A stretch of 64,000 nt of DNA from LMUY01 sp965198565 (GCA_965198565.1 OZ240665.1:248001-312000), one strand, 5' to 3'. Counted from the stretch's first letter, positions 56,401 to 64,000 are shown. A program made the numbers and translations. The notes: generated by a model from the letters alone, not told the origin.

Positions 56401-56656
56401 GGCCATCGGCGGACAGCTCGAGCGTGCCTTCCGAGCTCGAGCCGTATTCGCCCGAGATCGCGTATTCGGTGACGCCGTTCACCACCATCGTGGTCTGCGG
56501 CAGCACCAGGATGCCGACGATCGTGCCGCTGGTGGTCAGCTCCTCCAGGGTGATCGGGGCTGCCTGGTTGTCGCCGTAGCTGCCCGTGCCGGCGCCATCG
56601 CCGGAAATGCTGATGACCAGGTCACCCGGCGTGAAGGCGCTGATTGTGGACGACAT
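53405..56656 (-). CDS. Hint-domain (hedgehog/intein-like) surface or secreted protein
   Basis: A 1083-residue protein from ATG 56656. The N-terminal 450 residues are Ser/Thr/Gly-rich with beta-propeller-like segments (SPENFYFANATTLYVADGGN). About residues 450-890 contain AIDA-like repeats (GSETVVGSAVGDDVAGTQLV; ILAGGSELVLGAATGD). At Cys895 a Hint domain begins (PCFCPGTAILTDRGEVAVEA; VVSPLHAMFLDGVLVPAGEL). The Cys at the domain start and the His in SPLHAMFL are the autoprocessing residues of the family. No signal peptide is visible. A decayed paralogue lies at 44772-48088. Adhesion or matrix function is inferred. Confidence 0.8.
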   Translation of the reverse strand: MSSTISAFTPGDLVISISGDGAGTGSYGDNQAAPITLEELTTSGTIVGILVLPQTTMVVNGVTEYAISGEYGSSSEGTLELSADGQSLVIAGYGVNAAAFNSGGAAVYGTTALAQSTSVPGGPDTVVPRVVADIGDNGTVDTSTAIDTIFNTNNPRSVATVNGTTFYLSGQGVKGGTTQGVFLAVDGASSATAIDTSTDTRTVELVPNGSGGDTLDVSRDSTQSTTSGTNIGSYGTTLPTEVASATALPGISESVTLTAAQANTVNTSAIGTSVSLSPENFYFANATTLYVADGGNPKNGGLGDGGLQKWSVIGGTWVLDYTLSLGLNLVPDTAASGTSGLIGLTGVTSGGTVTLYATNETIGDLDQTYLYTITDSLAATSPAPNEAFTIVTSAAPDSNIRGVAFAPQAATTTPTSTTVTSGTGIVVSSGSTLVVSAQGSIAGAEILSGGVATISGYDAGSIIAHGGSETVVGSAVGDDVAGTQLVSGGLAFVGSETIENGGTVELLLKGALASSTLVTTGGTLAISANAGSFNTVIEGGTVLLESAKGSLIGALTFSGPGMVEETATASATYGVQAVVSGFGAGDVIDFTKIAAGSPFSTVVSSGNTLATLGSGATAQTITFAGATVQPFLAAVADGSGGTEIAYNPPAPTSVTVASGSSLSNAQITSGDVVSVAVGGTLVSATIYAGGSAVIAGSDVDTTILAGGSELVLGAATGDTVGGTQLVSAATAVVTSETVVSGGALDLFLKGAVASGTTVSNGGTLTISGNATAYNTVLQAGGEVDLESAKATLSGSLTFDAAAELLVTGSISAGFGDLAVMSGFSAGSVVDDTAIAFTGASLTSSVVSGNTVETITNGTANASFIFAGLAGGFSLSPDAGTGAEIVAGPVTVGTPCFCPGTAILTDRGEVAVEALAIGDRVITASGAAEPIRWIGRRSYSGRFLSGNPALLPVRIRAGALGEGLPRRDLVVSPLHAMFLDGVLVPAGELVNGRSVVREVGCRRVDYIHIELAQHSLILAEGAATETFLDDDSRGLFHNAGEYAALYPSAGGGGRACAPRVESGYALEAIRRRLGVVGEAERSAA

Positions 56657-56831
56657 CGGCAATTCCGTTTCGCAAGGACACCGGGATTGCCTAGCCGAGG
56701 CAGCTTGCGCCGGCTAATGACATCTCAATTGCAGCGCGTTGACGCCGGAATGGTGGCGCGACGGCCACATGGCGCCTTTGCCACGCGGCCGGACTGCCTC
56801 TGGCCTTAGCGGAAAGCGTGCACGCCCGCTC

Positions 56832-57005
56832 CTACAGGAACGCGTGCACGCCCGCGATGGCGAGCACCACGAAGATGACGAAGATCACCAGGAACACGAC
56901 GAAGAATATCTTGGCGATGCCGGCCGTGGCAGCCGAGATGCCGGAAAAGCCGAGGAAGCCGGCGATGATCGAGATGACTGCAAAAATGATCGCGTAACGC
57001 AGCAT
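56832..57005 (-). CDS. DUF1328 small membrane protein
   Basis: A 57-residue, very hydrophobic peptide with two helices (MLRYAIIFAVISIIAGFLGF; IFFVVFLVIFVIFVVLAI), matching the DUF1328/YtjA family. AGGA lies 7 bases upstream of ATG 57005. Function unknown; relatives are often stress-inducible. It is divergent from the peptide-binding protein gene. Confidence 0.85.
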   Translation of the reverse strand: MLRYAIIFAVISIIAGFLGFSGISAATAGIAKIFFVVFLVIFVIFVVLAIAGVHAFL

Positions 57006-57145
57006 GACCGGGTCCTTTTCTGGTGCCCGGCATGGCCGGTCGATGGGCGAACGCAAAGCACGCCAGAACGTTGCGCTGCTCTCTTTGCCGCGGCCGGGAT
57101 CGGTGGTCTAAACCCGCTTCGCTCTGGTCGGGGGAGGGCAACACG

Positions 57146-58672
57146 ATGCGGGCATGGCGCCGACTGGCATGGCTCGGACTTGTCTGCCTGGGTATCGCCT
57201 TGGGCAGCATCAGCGCCGCACACGCGCAGAAATCCGCCAACACGCTGCGGATCGCCTGGCGCGACGCCATCCCGGACGTGAACCCGTACTACAACCAGCT
57301 CCGCAACGGCCTCGTGCTGGCGCACCAGGTCTGGGACACGCTGGTCTACCGCGATCCGGACACGTTCCAGCTCAAGCCGCTGCTCGCCAGCTCCTGGCGC
57401 CAGACCGACGACACCACCTTCGAGTTCGAGCTGCGCCAGGGCGTCACCTTCCACGACGGCAGCCCGTTCACCGCCGACGACGTGGTCTACACCATCGACC
57501 TCGTGCTGTCGGACAAGCAGGTCGCCATCCCGTCCAACTACGCCTATCTCGCCGGCGCGGAGAAGATCGACGACTTCCACGTGCGCGTCCGCCTCAAGCA
57601 GGTGTTTCCCGCCGCCCTCGAATACATGGCGATGACCCTGCCGATCCTGCCGCACGCCTATCTGCAACGGGTGGGCGCCGACGCGTTCAGCCGCGCCCCC
57701 GTGGGCACCGGGCCGTTCAAGATCACCCGCGTCGACGGCATCCGCGAGATCGACCTGGACCGCAACGACAGCTATTTCGACGGCCCGAAAGGACACCCGG
57801 CGCTGGCCCATATTGTCATCCACGAGGTGGCGGACGGCAGCGACGAACTCGCCCAGTTGATCTCCGGGCAGGCCGACTGGATCTGGCAGTTCGACCCGGA
57901 CGAGATCGAGACCATCGCGCGCCAACCAACCCTGCAGGTGCTCCGGGCCGAGAGCATGCGGATCGGCTACCTCCAATTCGACGCCGCCGGGCGCTCGGGC
58001 GCCGGCAACCCGCTGACCAATCTCAAGGTGCGCCAGGCCATCGCCCACGCCATCGACCGCGTGACCATCGCCCGCCAGCTCGTCCGCGGCGGCAGCCGCG
58101 TGCTGGACGCCGCCTGCTTCCCGACCCAGTTCGGCTGCGACCAGGCCGCCGTCACCCGCTATGACTACGACCCGGTGATGGCCAAGAAGCTGCTCGCCGA
58201 GGCTGGCTACCCGAACGGCTTCGACACCGACCTCATGACCGACGTGCTGCCGCAATACGCCGGCGCGGTGCAGAACTACCTCAAGGTGATCGGCATCAAC
58301 GCCCACATCGTGCAACTGCCCGCCGGCGAGGCGGTGCGCCGGCGCGAGGCCGGCCAGGACCCGCTCACCTTGGGCACCTGGGGCAGCTTCTCCATCAACG
58401 ACGTCTCCGCCATCCTGCCCATCTTCTTCAGCGGCGGCGCCAGCGACTACAGCCGGGACCCGCAGCTTGAAGCCCTGGTGGGTCTCGGCGGGTCCACCAC
58501 CGACCCGGACGAACGCCGCAAGGACTATACTGAGGCGCTGCGCCGCATCTCCGACCAGATGTATTGGCTGCCGCTCAGCACCTACGTCACGACCTACGCC
58601 TTTTCCCGCCAGTTGAATTTCAAGCCGTACCAAGACGAGATCCCGCGTTTCTTCCTCACAAGCTGGAAATAG
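57146..58672 (+). CDS. Peptide/nickel-type ABC transporter substrate-binding protein
   Basis: Periplasmic binding protein of the SBP_bac_5 (DppA/OppA) family, 508 residues. A signal peptide ends near GSISAAHAQ. The signature LRQGVTFHDGSPFTADDVVY and FDPDEIETIARQPTLQVLRA are typical. GGGGGAGGG precedes ATG 57146. No permease or ATPase lies nearby, so the partner system is elsewhere. The ligand could be a peptide or another small molecule. Confidence 0.88.
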   Translation: MRAWRRLAWLGLVCLGIALGSISAAHAQKSANTLRIAWRDAIPDVNPYYNQLRNGLVLAHQVWDTLVYRDPDTFQLKPLLASSWRQTDDTTFEFELRQGVTFHDGSPFTADDVVYTIDLVLSDKQVAIPSNYAYLAGAEKIDDFHVRVRLKQVFPAALEYMAMTLPILPHAYLQRVGADAFSRAPVGTGPFKITRVDGIREIDLDRNDSYFDGPKGHPALAHIVIHEVADGSDELAQLISGQADWIWQFDPDEIETIARQPTLQVLRAESMRIGYLQFDAAGRSGAGNPLTNLKVRQAIAHAIDRVTIARQLVRGGSRVLDAACFPTQFGCDQAAVTRYDYDPVMAKKLLAEAGYPNGFDTDLMTDVLPQYAGAVQNYLKVIGINAHIVQLPAGEAVRRREAGQDPLTLGTWGSFSINDVSAILPIFFSGGASDYSRDPQLEALVGLGGSTTDPDERRKDYTEALRRISDQMYWLPLSTYVTTYAFSRQLNFKPYQDEIPRFFLTSWK

Positions 58673-58751
58673 CCTCTTCCGTTTGCACGGATTTGCGGCA
58701 TATTTCCGGCACAAGGACCGCTCCAAAGCGGCGACAAGGGGGATTAACGTC

Positions 58752-60053
58752 GTGGATCTCGAAACTCGCACTCTGCGCCGCGTGACGCTTCGGCTGATCC
58801 CGTTTCTCGTGCTGTGCTACTTCATCGCCTATCTCGACCGGGTGAACGTCGGCTTCGCCAAGCTCACCATGAGCCACGACATCGGCCTGACCGAAACCGC
58901 CTTCGGCCTCGGCGCCGGCATCTTCTTCATCGCCTATTTCGTGTTCGAAGTGCCGTCGAACCTGATGCTGGAGCGCTTTGGCGCGCGCAAATGGATTGCC
59001 CGCATCATGTTCACCTGGGGGCTGCTCTCCGGGTCGATGGCGTTCGTCACCGGGGAGACCGGCTTCTACGCCGTGCGCGTGCTGCTGGGCTTTGCCGAAG
59101 CCGGCTTCTTTCCCGGCATCATCTTCTTCCTCACGCTTTGGTTTCCGGCCGCCCAGCGCGCCCGCATCATCGGCATGTTCATGGCCGCCATCCCGCTTTC
59201 CTCGGTCATCGGCTCGCCGATTTCCGGCGCGCTGCTGTATCTGGACGGGGTGTTCGGGCTGCATGGCTGGCAGTGGCTCTATATCCTCGAGGCCGTCCCC
59301 GCCTTGGTGCTCTCGGTGGTCGTGTTCAGCTACCTGACCGACAAGCCCGCCGACGCGCATTGGCTGGCGGCCGACGAGCGCCAGTGGCTGATCGACCGTC
59401 TCGGCTCGGAGCGCCGCCAGCGCGAGGCGCATCGCAGCTTCAGCGTGCTGCAGGCCCTGGTCGACCCGAAAATCCTTGCCGTCGCGTTGGTCTATTTCGG
59501 CGCCAACGCCACCAACTACGGCCTGAGCTTCTTCCTGCCGACGATCATCAAGGGCTTCGGCGTCAGCAATCTCGAAACCGGCTTCATCACCGCCATCCCC
59601 TATGTGGTGGGCTTGGTCGGGATGATCTGGTGGGGCCTGCGGTCGGACCGCAAGCAGGAGCGCAAGGGCCACGCCGCCTTCGCGCTGTTCATCGCAGGAG
59701 CCGGCATCGGCATTTCCACCCTGCTGCCGGACCCGACCTTGAAGATGATCAGCCTCTCCATTGCGGGCTTCGGCATCTTCGCCTGCCTGCCGATCATCTG
59801 GACCCTGCCGACGGCCTATCTTTCCGGCGCGGCGGCGGCTGGCGGGATTGCCGCCGTCAACGCCTTGGGCAACCTAGCCGGCTTCTTTGGCCCCTATGCC
59901 ATGGGTTATCTCCGCGACGCGACCGGCACCTTCAGCGCCGGCCTGTGGGTGCTGGCGGCCGCCGGGTTCATCGCCTGCGGCGTGGTGCTGACCCTGCGGC
60001 ACAATGCCGAGCTCGAGCGCGCGCCCCATCCAGAGCAGATCCCGGCCGAGTAA
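58752..60053 (+). CDS. MFS transporter, anion:cation symporter type
   Basis: Twelve-helix major facilitator of about 433 residues in the ACS branch, which imports organic anions such as sugar acids and aromatic acids. FIAYLDRVNVGFAKL, FFIAYFVFEVPSNLMLERFG and RIIGMFMAAIPLSSVIGSP are typical. AAGGGGG lies about 9 bases upstream of GTG 58752, the preferred start. The substrate is unknown; the neighbouring binding protein need not be related. Confidence 0.88.
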   Translation: MDLETRTLRRVTLRLIPFLVLCYFIAYLDRVNVGFAKLTMSHDIGLTETAFGLGAGIFFIAYFVFEVPSNLMLERFGARKWIARIMFTWGLLSGSMAFVTGETGFYAVRVLLGFAEAGFFPGIIFFLTLWFPAAQRARIIGMFMAAIPLSSVIGSPISGALLYLDGVFGLHGWQWLYILEAVPALVLSVVVFSYLTDKPADAHWLAADERQWLIDRLGSERRQREAHRSFSVLQALVDPKILAVALVYFGANATNYGLSFFLPTIIKGFGVSNLETGFITAIPYVVGLVGMIWWGLRSDRKQERKGHAAFALFIAGAGIGISTLLPDPTLKMISLSIAGFGIFACLPIIWTLPTAYLSGAAAAGGIAAVNALGNLAGFFGPYAMGYLRDATGTFSAGLWVLAAAGFIACGVVLTLRHNAELERAPHPEQIPAE

Positions 60054-60142
60054 CCGCGGCAACCAAACCTTAACCGTCAGGCGTTAGCTTACTCCCATCA
60101 GCAGCGGCGATTGGCCGTTCCGCGCGATGGGAGCTACGGGGC

Positions 60143-61060
60143 ATGTCTGGGTCCGCGTTCGAACTGCCGCGTGTGGCTGCCGGGCTCGATGTGGAGATCC
60201 CACCGAAGCCTCTCACCAAGGCGGGTGCGCAGCCGCTGCGGCAGTATCAATTCGGCCGTCTCACCCGGTTGGGTCGCGGCGGCGGTAAGCCGGTGTTCGC
60301 CGTGGTGCACAGCAACGGCGCTTTCTTCCCGCTAGGGCAGGCGCTCGGCGCCACGCACCGCTTCCTGGCGCTCCAGGCGGCGGACCGGCGTAGCGGCGGT
60401 CAGCTCGCGGACACGGTGGAGGAGATCGCCGCCGGCTACGTCCGCCAATTGCTCGCCGAGGAGCCGAGCGGGCCTTACGTTTTGCTCGGCTGGTGCCATG
60501 CCGGCAACATCGCCTACGAGGCCGCGCAACAGCTTGCCGCGGCCGGCCATGCCATCGCCGGGCTCGTCCTGGTCGATACCTGGAACCCGACTTATGGTGC
60601 CAGCATGGGCCGCGTCCGGCGCTGGCTGAGCGAGCGCAGCTACGGCCTGCAGGTGATTGCCAGCGATTTTGCCCGGGTGCTGCAGGGCGAATTGTCGCTC
60701 CACACCTGCCTGCGCCAGCGCAACATGGCGCAGCGCCTGCTAGGCCCGATGGAGGTGGCGCTGTCTGGCCCGGCGGCCGAGACCTACCGCGCCAACAAGG
60801 CTTTTGACGAGGAACTGGGCAGCAAGCTCGCCAGTGCCTGCGCGCAGTATCATCCGAAGCCGTTTGCCGGGCGCGTGCTGCACGTCCGCTCCGCCACCGA
60901 GCCATACGGCTTCGGGCTGGACCGCCGCTTCGGCTGGGGACGGATGCTCGAGGCCGACTACGTGGTGCTCCGTGGCGACCACTACACGATCTTCCTGGAG
61001 CCGACAGTGCACGAGTTGACACGTTGCGTGGCAAGGCTGGCGGGGGTCGAGGCGGGTTAG
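60143..61060 (+). CDS. Thioesterase-domain alpha/beta hydrolase with Cys nucleophile
   Basis: A 305-residue protein resembling the thioesterase domain of peptide/polyketide synthetases (PVFAVVHSNGAFFPLGQALG; LLGWCHAGNIAYEAAQQL). The nucleophile elbow is GWCHAG, so Cys118 replaces the common Ser; the His is in GDHYTIFLEP. It stands alone with no synthetase nearby. It may act on an acyl thioester made elsewhere. Two palindromic repeats follow it. Confidence 0.75.
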   Translation: MSGSAFELPRVAAGLDVEIPPKPLTKAGAQPLRQYQFGRLTRLGRGGGKPVFAVVHSNGAFFPLGQALGATHRFLALQAADRRSGGQLADTVEEIAAGYVRQLLAEEPSGPYVLLGWCHAGNIAYEAAQQLAAAGHAIAGLVLVDTWNPTYGASMGRVRRWLSERSYGLQVIASDFARVLQGELSLHTCLRQRNMAQRLLGPMEVALSGPAAETYRANKAFDEELGSKLASACAQYHPKPFAGRVLHVRSATEPYGFGLDRRFGWGRMLEADYVVLRGDHYTIFLEPTVHELTRCVARLAGVEAG

Positions 61061-61075
61061 CCGAAAACCGGAAGG

Positions 61076-61113
61076 CTCCCTCTCCCGCTTGCGGGAGAGG
61101 GCTGGGGTGAGGG
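61076..61113. repeat. Dispersed palindrome (copy 4)
   Basis: CTCCCTCTCCCGCTTGCGGG followed by AGAGGGCTGGGGTGAGGG, the same family read in the opposite direction to copy 3. It lies 15 bases after the thioesterase gene stop. Confidence 0.85.
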
Positions 61114-61157
61114 GGTCTTCTTAACGAAACGCGGTCATTGAGCGACGGCGGCAGCCA

Positions 61158-61197
61158 CCCTCACCCCGACCCTCTCCCGCCAGCGGGAGAGGGAGAA
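61158..61197. repeat. Dispersed palindrome (copy 5)
   Basis: CCCTCACCCCGACCCTCTCC then CGCCAGCGGGAGAGGGAG. Together with copy 4 it fills the gap between two convergent genes, so the two hairpins could end both transcripts. Confidence 0.85.
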
Positions 61198-61213
61198 AGT
61201 GACAGTCCGCCCG

Positions 61214-62362
61214 CTACGCTTCCCCGAACGAAGGCCGCAGTTCCGGCGCTTCCACTGGGCTCTGCACCAGCGCCTCGCGGATCGGCACCAGGTTGTGCAG
61301 GAACGATTCCGCGCAGGCCCGCCAGGAAAACCGGTCGGCATGGCGGCGGCATGCAGCCCGATCGCCCGTCTCGAGCGCCCGCAGCGCCGCCGCGCGCAGG
61401 TCCACATCGGTCGCACCCACGCCGGGTCCGCCCTCGGCCAGCACGTCGCGCGGGCCCGTCACCGGAAAAGCCGCCACCGGCGTGCCGCAAGCCAGGCTTT
61501 CCAGCAGCACCAGCCCGAACGTGTCGGTAATCGACGGGAACACGAACACGTCCGCACCGGCAAACGACTTCGCCAAGGCGGGACCATGCCGCATCCCGGC
61601 AAAGAATACGTCCGGAAAGCGGCGCTGCAGGGAGGCACGGGCCGGGCCATCGCCCACCACCACCTTGGAGCCCGGCAGGTCGAGCCCGAGGAACGCGCCG
61701 ATGTTCTTCTCCACCGCAACCCGGCCGACATAGGCGAACACGGGGCGCGGCAAACCCCAGTCCTCGCGTGGCTCCGGCTGGAACAGCTCGAGGTCCACCC
61801 CGCGCGACCACGGCTTGAGGTTGCGGAAGCCGCGGCGGGCCAGTTCCTGCCGCATGCTCTCCGTCGCCACCATCAGCCCGGCGCCGGCGCCATGGAAACG
61901 GCGCAGCCACGCGTAGGAGAGCGCGGTCGGCACCCGCGTGCGGGCGTGCAGGTATTCCGGAAAACGGGTATGGAACGCGGTGGTGAACGGCCAGCGGCGC
62001 CGGATCGCCAGCGCGCGCGCGGCAATGCCGAGCGGCCCCTCGGTCGAGATGTGCAGCGCGTCCGGCCTGAACGCCTCGACCATCCGGGTCAGCGCCCGGC
62101 GGGGCAGCAGGGAAAGCCGAATGTCCGGGTAGGTGGGGCAAGGCAGGGTGCGAAACCGGTCGGGGCCGATCACGTCCACCACGTGCCCCATCGCGCGCAG
62201 TTCGCCCGCGACGGTGGAGAGCGTGCGCACCACTCCGTTCACCTGGGGCGTCCAGGCGTCCGAGATGATCAGGATGCGATGGGGTGCCTCGGGCAGGACC
62301 GGAAACGGAAGTTGGCCGCTGTCAGGCAGGGACGGCCACCGTGGTGCCGCGCGGCGCCGCAA
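61214..62362 (-). CDS. agt: Glycosyltransferase family 4, probable Agt-type glycolipid synthase
   Basis: A 382-residue GT-B glycosyltransferase with an N-terminal acceptor half (ILIISDAWTPQVNGVVRTLS) and a C-terminal donor half (FAYVGRVAVEKNIGAFLGL; FPSITDTFGLVLLESLACG). These match the group that glycosylates diacylglycerol or mannosylates lipids. The gene overlaps the preceding metallophosphoesterase by 41 bases and appears to start at TTG 62362, without a clear ribosome binding site. With a COG2908-type partner the pair resembles plcP-agt, which makes phosphorus-free glycolipids in phosphate-starved alphaproteobacteria. The sugar is unknown. Confidence 0.7.
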   Translation of the reverse strand: MRRRAAPRWPSLPDSGQLPFPVLPEAPHRILIISDAWTPQVNGVVRTLSTVAGELRAMGHVVDVIGPDRFRTLPCPTYPDIRLSLLPRRALTRMVEAFRPDALHISTEGPLGIAARALAIRRRWPFTTAFHTRFPEYLHARTRVPTALSYAWLRRFHGAGAGLMVATESMRQELARRGFRNLKPWSRGVDLELFQPEPREDWGLPRPVFAYVGRVAVEKNIGAFLGLDLPGSKVVVGDGPARASLQRRFPDVFFAGMRHGPALAKSFAGADVFVFPSITDTFGLVLLESLACGTPVAAFPVTGPRDVLAEGGPGVGATDVDLRAAALRALETGDRAACRRHADRFSWRACAESFLHNLVPIREALVQSPVEAPELRPSFGEA

Positions 62363-63152
62363 AGGAGAGACGGTTCAGCGCCGCCCAGTCGATCAATTCC
62401 AATTTGCCGTCGTGGTGCTCGACCAGCGCCGTGCAGCTCTCCACCCAGTCGCCGTCGTTCAGGTACAGCACGCCGCCGACCTCCCGCATCTCGGCATGGT
62501 GGATGTGGCCGCATACCACGCCATCGAACCCGCGGCGCCGGGCCTCTCCGGCCACCGCCGCCTCGAAGCGGTCGATCGCCTTCACCGCTTCCTTGACGCG
62601 GCGCTTCAGCCATTGCGACAGCGACCAATAAGGATGGCCCAGCCGGCGACGAACTGCGTTGAAGTAGCGGTTGAGCATCAGGGCGGTAGTATAAGCACTG
62701 TCGCCGAGCAGGGCCAGGAACTTCGCGTAACGTACGACACTGTCGAACTCGTCGCCGTGCAGGACGAGCAGGCGCCGTCCATCGGCCGTGGTGTGCGACG
62801 CATCCTGCCGCAGCTTCACCCCGCCCAGTTCCAGGCCGAGCGGCAGCCAGGCGCGAAACATCTCGTCATGGTTGCCGGGAATGTAGGTGACCTCGGTGCC
62901 GGCGCGGGCCTTGCCCAGGATGAGTCGGATCACCTCATCGTGCGTGTTGTCCCAATACCAGGACTTGCGCAGCCGCCAGCCATCGACAATGTCGCCAACC
63001 AGAAACAGATAATCGCTCGTGGTCTTGCTCAGGAAGTCGGCCAGGAAATCGCTCCGGCAGTCCTTGGTTCCAAGATGGGTGTCGGACAAGAAGATCGCCC
63101 GGTATCGTTGAGGGGCCGCTGGCGACCCGGCGACCGGCAGACTGGCGTTCAT
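62322..63152 (-). CDS. plcP: COG2908-type metallophosphoesterase, probable PlcP phospholipase C
   Basis: Calcineurin-like enzyme of 276 residues. Motifs are AIFLSDTHLGTKDCRSDF, FLVGDIVDGWRLRKSWYW, YIPGNHDEMFRAW, LVLHGDEFDSVVRYA and VVCGHIHHAEMREV. The family is often called UDP-2,3-diacylglucosamine diphosphatase-like (LpxH). It also includes PlcP, which removes phospho-head groups from membrane lipids during phosphate limitation. Pairing with a GT4 gene and a nearby diacylglycerol-kinase-like gene favours PlcP. An LpxH-like role in lipid A remains the alternative. Confidence 0.7.
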   Translation of the reverse strand: MNASLPVAGSPAAPQRYRAIFLSDTHLGTKDCRSDFLADFLSKTTSDYLFLVGDIVDGWRLRKSWYWDNTHDEVIRLILGKARAGTEVTYIPGNHDEMFRAWLPLGLELGGVKLRQDASHTTADGRRLLVLHGDEFDSVVRYAKFLALLGDSAYTTALMLNRYFNAVRRRLGHPYWSLSQWLKRRVKEAVKAIDRFEAAVAGEARRRGFDGVVCGHIHHAEMREVGGVLYLNDGDWVESCTALVEHHDGKLELIDWAALNRLSFAAPRGTTVAVPA

Positions 63153-63265
63153 GTGCCGTCCCTAATCAGAGAAGATACCTTCGTCGCCGCTGCACATAGG
63201 CGGCGGTCTCGGGTCGCGTCAGTTAAAGTTGCGTGACGACTTAATTTGCTTGCAACTCGAGCGAC

Positions 63266-63309
63266 ACGTCACTCGACTGACCCGGAACTGTCATTGCACC
63301 GACATGTCC
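63266..63309 (+). promoter_or_regulatory. PHO-box-like array in the plcP / diacylglycerol kinase divergent region
   Basis: Four heptamers start at 63266, 63277, 63288 and 63299, each 11 bases apart: ACGTCAC, CTGACCC, CTGTCAT and CCGACAT. The third is a perfect PhoB half-site and CTGTCATTGCACCGACAT is 12/14 to the two-unit consensus. It lies 69 bases upstream of the likely start of the diacylglycerol-kinase-like gene. Confidence 0.6.
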
Positions 63310-63373
63310 TGCTGCGAGTCTATGGCATGGTTCTCGACTCGGCAACTCTGCCGCTGCGCCGTCGCGGCTGGCA

Positions 63374-64000
63374 TTGATCGTTATCTTTAACCCGACCGCG
63401 GGGCGCCGCCGCGCGCACGCCCTGTGGCGCGTGCTGGATGTCCTGTCCGCCTCCGGCATGCGGCTCGAACTGGCCGAGACCCAGCACGCGGGGCACGCCA
63501 CCGAGTTGGCGCGCGAGGCGGCCCAGGCGGGCGCGCCGCTGGTGGTTGCGGCCGGCGGGGACGGCACCATCGCCGAGGTCGCCAACGGTCTGGCCGGAAC
63601 GGACACGCGGCTCGGGGTCATCCCGCTCGGCACCGCCAACGTGCTGGCCCATGAGCTGTCGCTGCCGTTCGCGCCGCGGGCGGTTGCCGCCGCCTTGGCG
63701 TTCGGCCGCACCTGCGTGTTGTGGCCCGGCGTCGCCGTCGGACCGGACACGACGCGCCTGTTCGTCCAGATGCTCGGCGTGGGGCTGGACGCCCAGGTGG
63801 TGCATGGCCTGAACCTGCCGATGAAGCGCCTGCTCGGCAAGGGCGCCTACCTGGTGCAGACAATGGTGGAGATGAGCCGCTACAAATACCCGCGCCTGCG
63901 TCTGCGGCTGGACGGCGAGGAGATCGAGGCGGCCAGCGTGATCGTCAGCAAGGGGCGGCTTTACGCCGGGCGGTTCACCTTGGCGCCGCACGCGAACGCG
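63374..64000 (+). CDS. Diacylglycerol kinase family protein, 3'-truncated by window edge
   Basis: Open to the last base of the window. The 209 visible residues match the DAGK catalytic fold: IVIFNPTAGRRRAHALW, VVAAGGDGTIAEVANGLAG (nucleotide binding) and LGVIPLGTANVLAHELSLP. Further on is FVQMLGVGLDAQVVHGLN. It would phosphorylate diacylglycerol or a related lipid, which fits a role downstream of a PlcP-type lipase. The start is uncertain: an in-frame TGA near 63279 bounds it and TTG 63374 is the most likely codon, with no clear ribosome binding site. Confidence 0.8.
   Translation, partial: MIVIFNPTAGRRRAHALWRVLDVLSASGMRLELAETQHAGHATELAREAAQAGAPLVVAAGGDGTIAEVANGLAGTDTRLGVIPLGTANVLAHELSLPFAPRAVAAALAFGRTCVLWPGVAVGPDTTRLFVQMLGVGLDAQVVHGLNLPMKRLLGKGAYLVQTMVEMSRYKYPRLRLRLDGEEIEAASVIVSKGRLYAGRFTLAPHANA

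Overview
The window reads as a high-GC alphaproteobacterial chromosome, most likely from the family Acetobacteraceae. Three things support this: the gene content (metX-metW, an alphaproteobacterial IlvB signature with GEAS in place of GDGS, a PduO-type cobalamin adenosyltransferase and Hint-domain surface proteins), the strong G/C bias at third codon positions, and the IS1380/IS256/IS110 mixture. No 16S gene is present, so the placement rests on gene content only.

Bases 1-16.8 kb are mostly housekeeping. The end of ilvB is followed by ilvN. A minus-strand aromatic amino acid operon (chorismate mutase-like, hisC-type aminotransferase, tyrC) is divergent from metX-metW. Then come a KimA-like APC permease, a polyamine-type ABC transporter without a local ATPase, a cation efflux protein with a cobalamin adenosyltransferase, a DsbA-like protein, and a divergent LysR/peroxiredoxin pair. 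From 16.3 to 20.5 kb lie ruvX and a gatC-gatA-X-gatB operon. A minus-strand cassette at 20.6-21.9 kb encodes a GH108 muramidase, a small two-helix membrane protein and a lipoprotein. It looks like an isolated holin/endolysin module with no phage structural genes around it.

Bases 22.5-31.7 kb hold a four-gene MdtABC-OMF type RND efflux operon. A metallophosphoesterase and a secreted phospholipase C/acid phosphatase-type enzyme follow, the latter preceded by an 11-bp-periodic PHO-box-like array. After these come an amino-acid-type binding protein, argJ, a parvulin isomerase, secA and a renalase-like flavoprotein.

Between tRNA-Lys (42.6 kb) and tRNA-Glu (53.3 kb) lies an accessory zone. It contains an IS1380 element with identifiable ends and a CTAG target duplication, and an IS256 element sitting inside a decayed Hint-domain surface-protein gene whose frame can be rejoined across the insertion. 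It also contains an IS110 element, an amidohydrolase, two less GC-rich membrane-protein genes that overlap, and an SDR protein lacking the usual YxxxK. An intact 1083-residue Hint-domain paralogue lies just beyond the tRNA-Glu.

The last 7 kb carry a DUF1328 peptide, an orphan peptide-binding protein, an MFS transporter and a thioesterase-like protein with Cys in the nucleophile position. The end of the window is a glycosyltransferase/metallophosphoesterase pair divergent from a diacylglycerol-kinase-like gene. I read it as a plcP-agt lipid-remodelling locus because a second PHO-box-like array lies in the divergent region. The two PHO-like arrays suggest that phosphate limitation links the 33 kb phosphoesterase with this locus. 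A GC-rich dispersed palindrome (CCCTCACCCC...CCCTCTCCC...GGGAGAGGG) recurs between genes and once inside a coding sequence.
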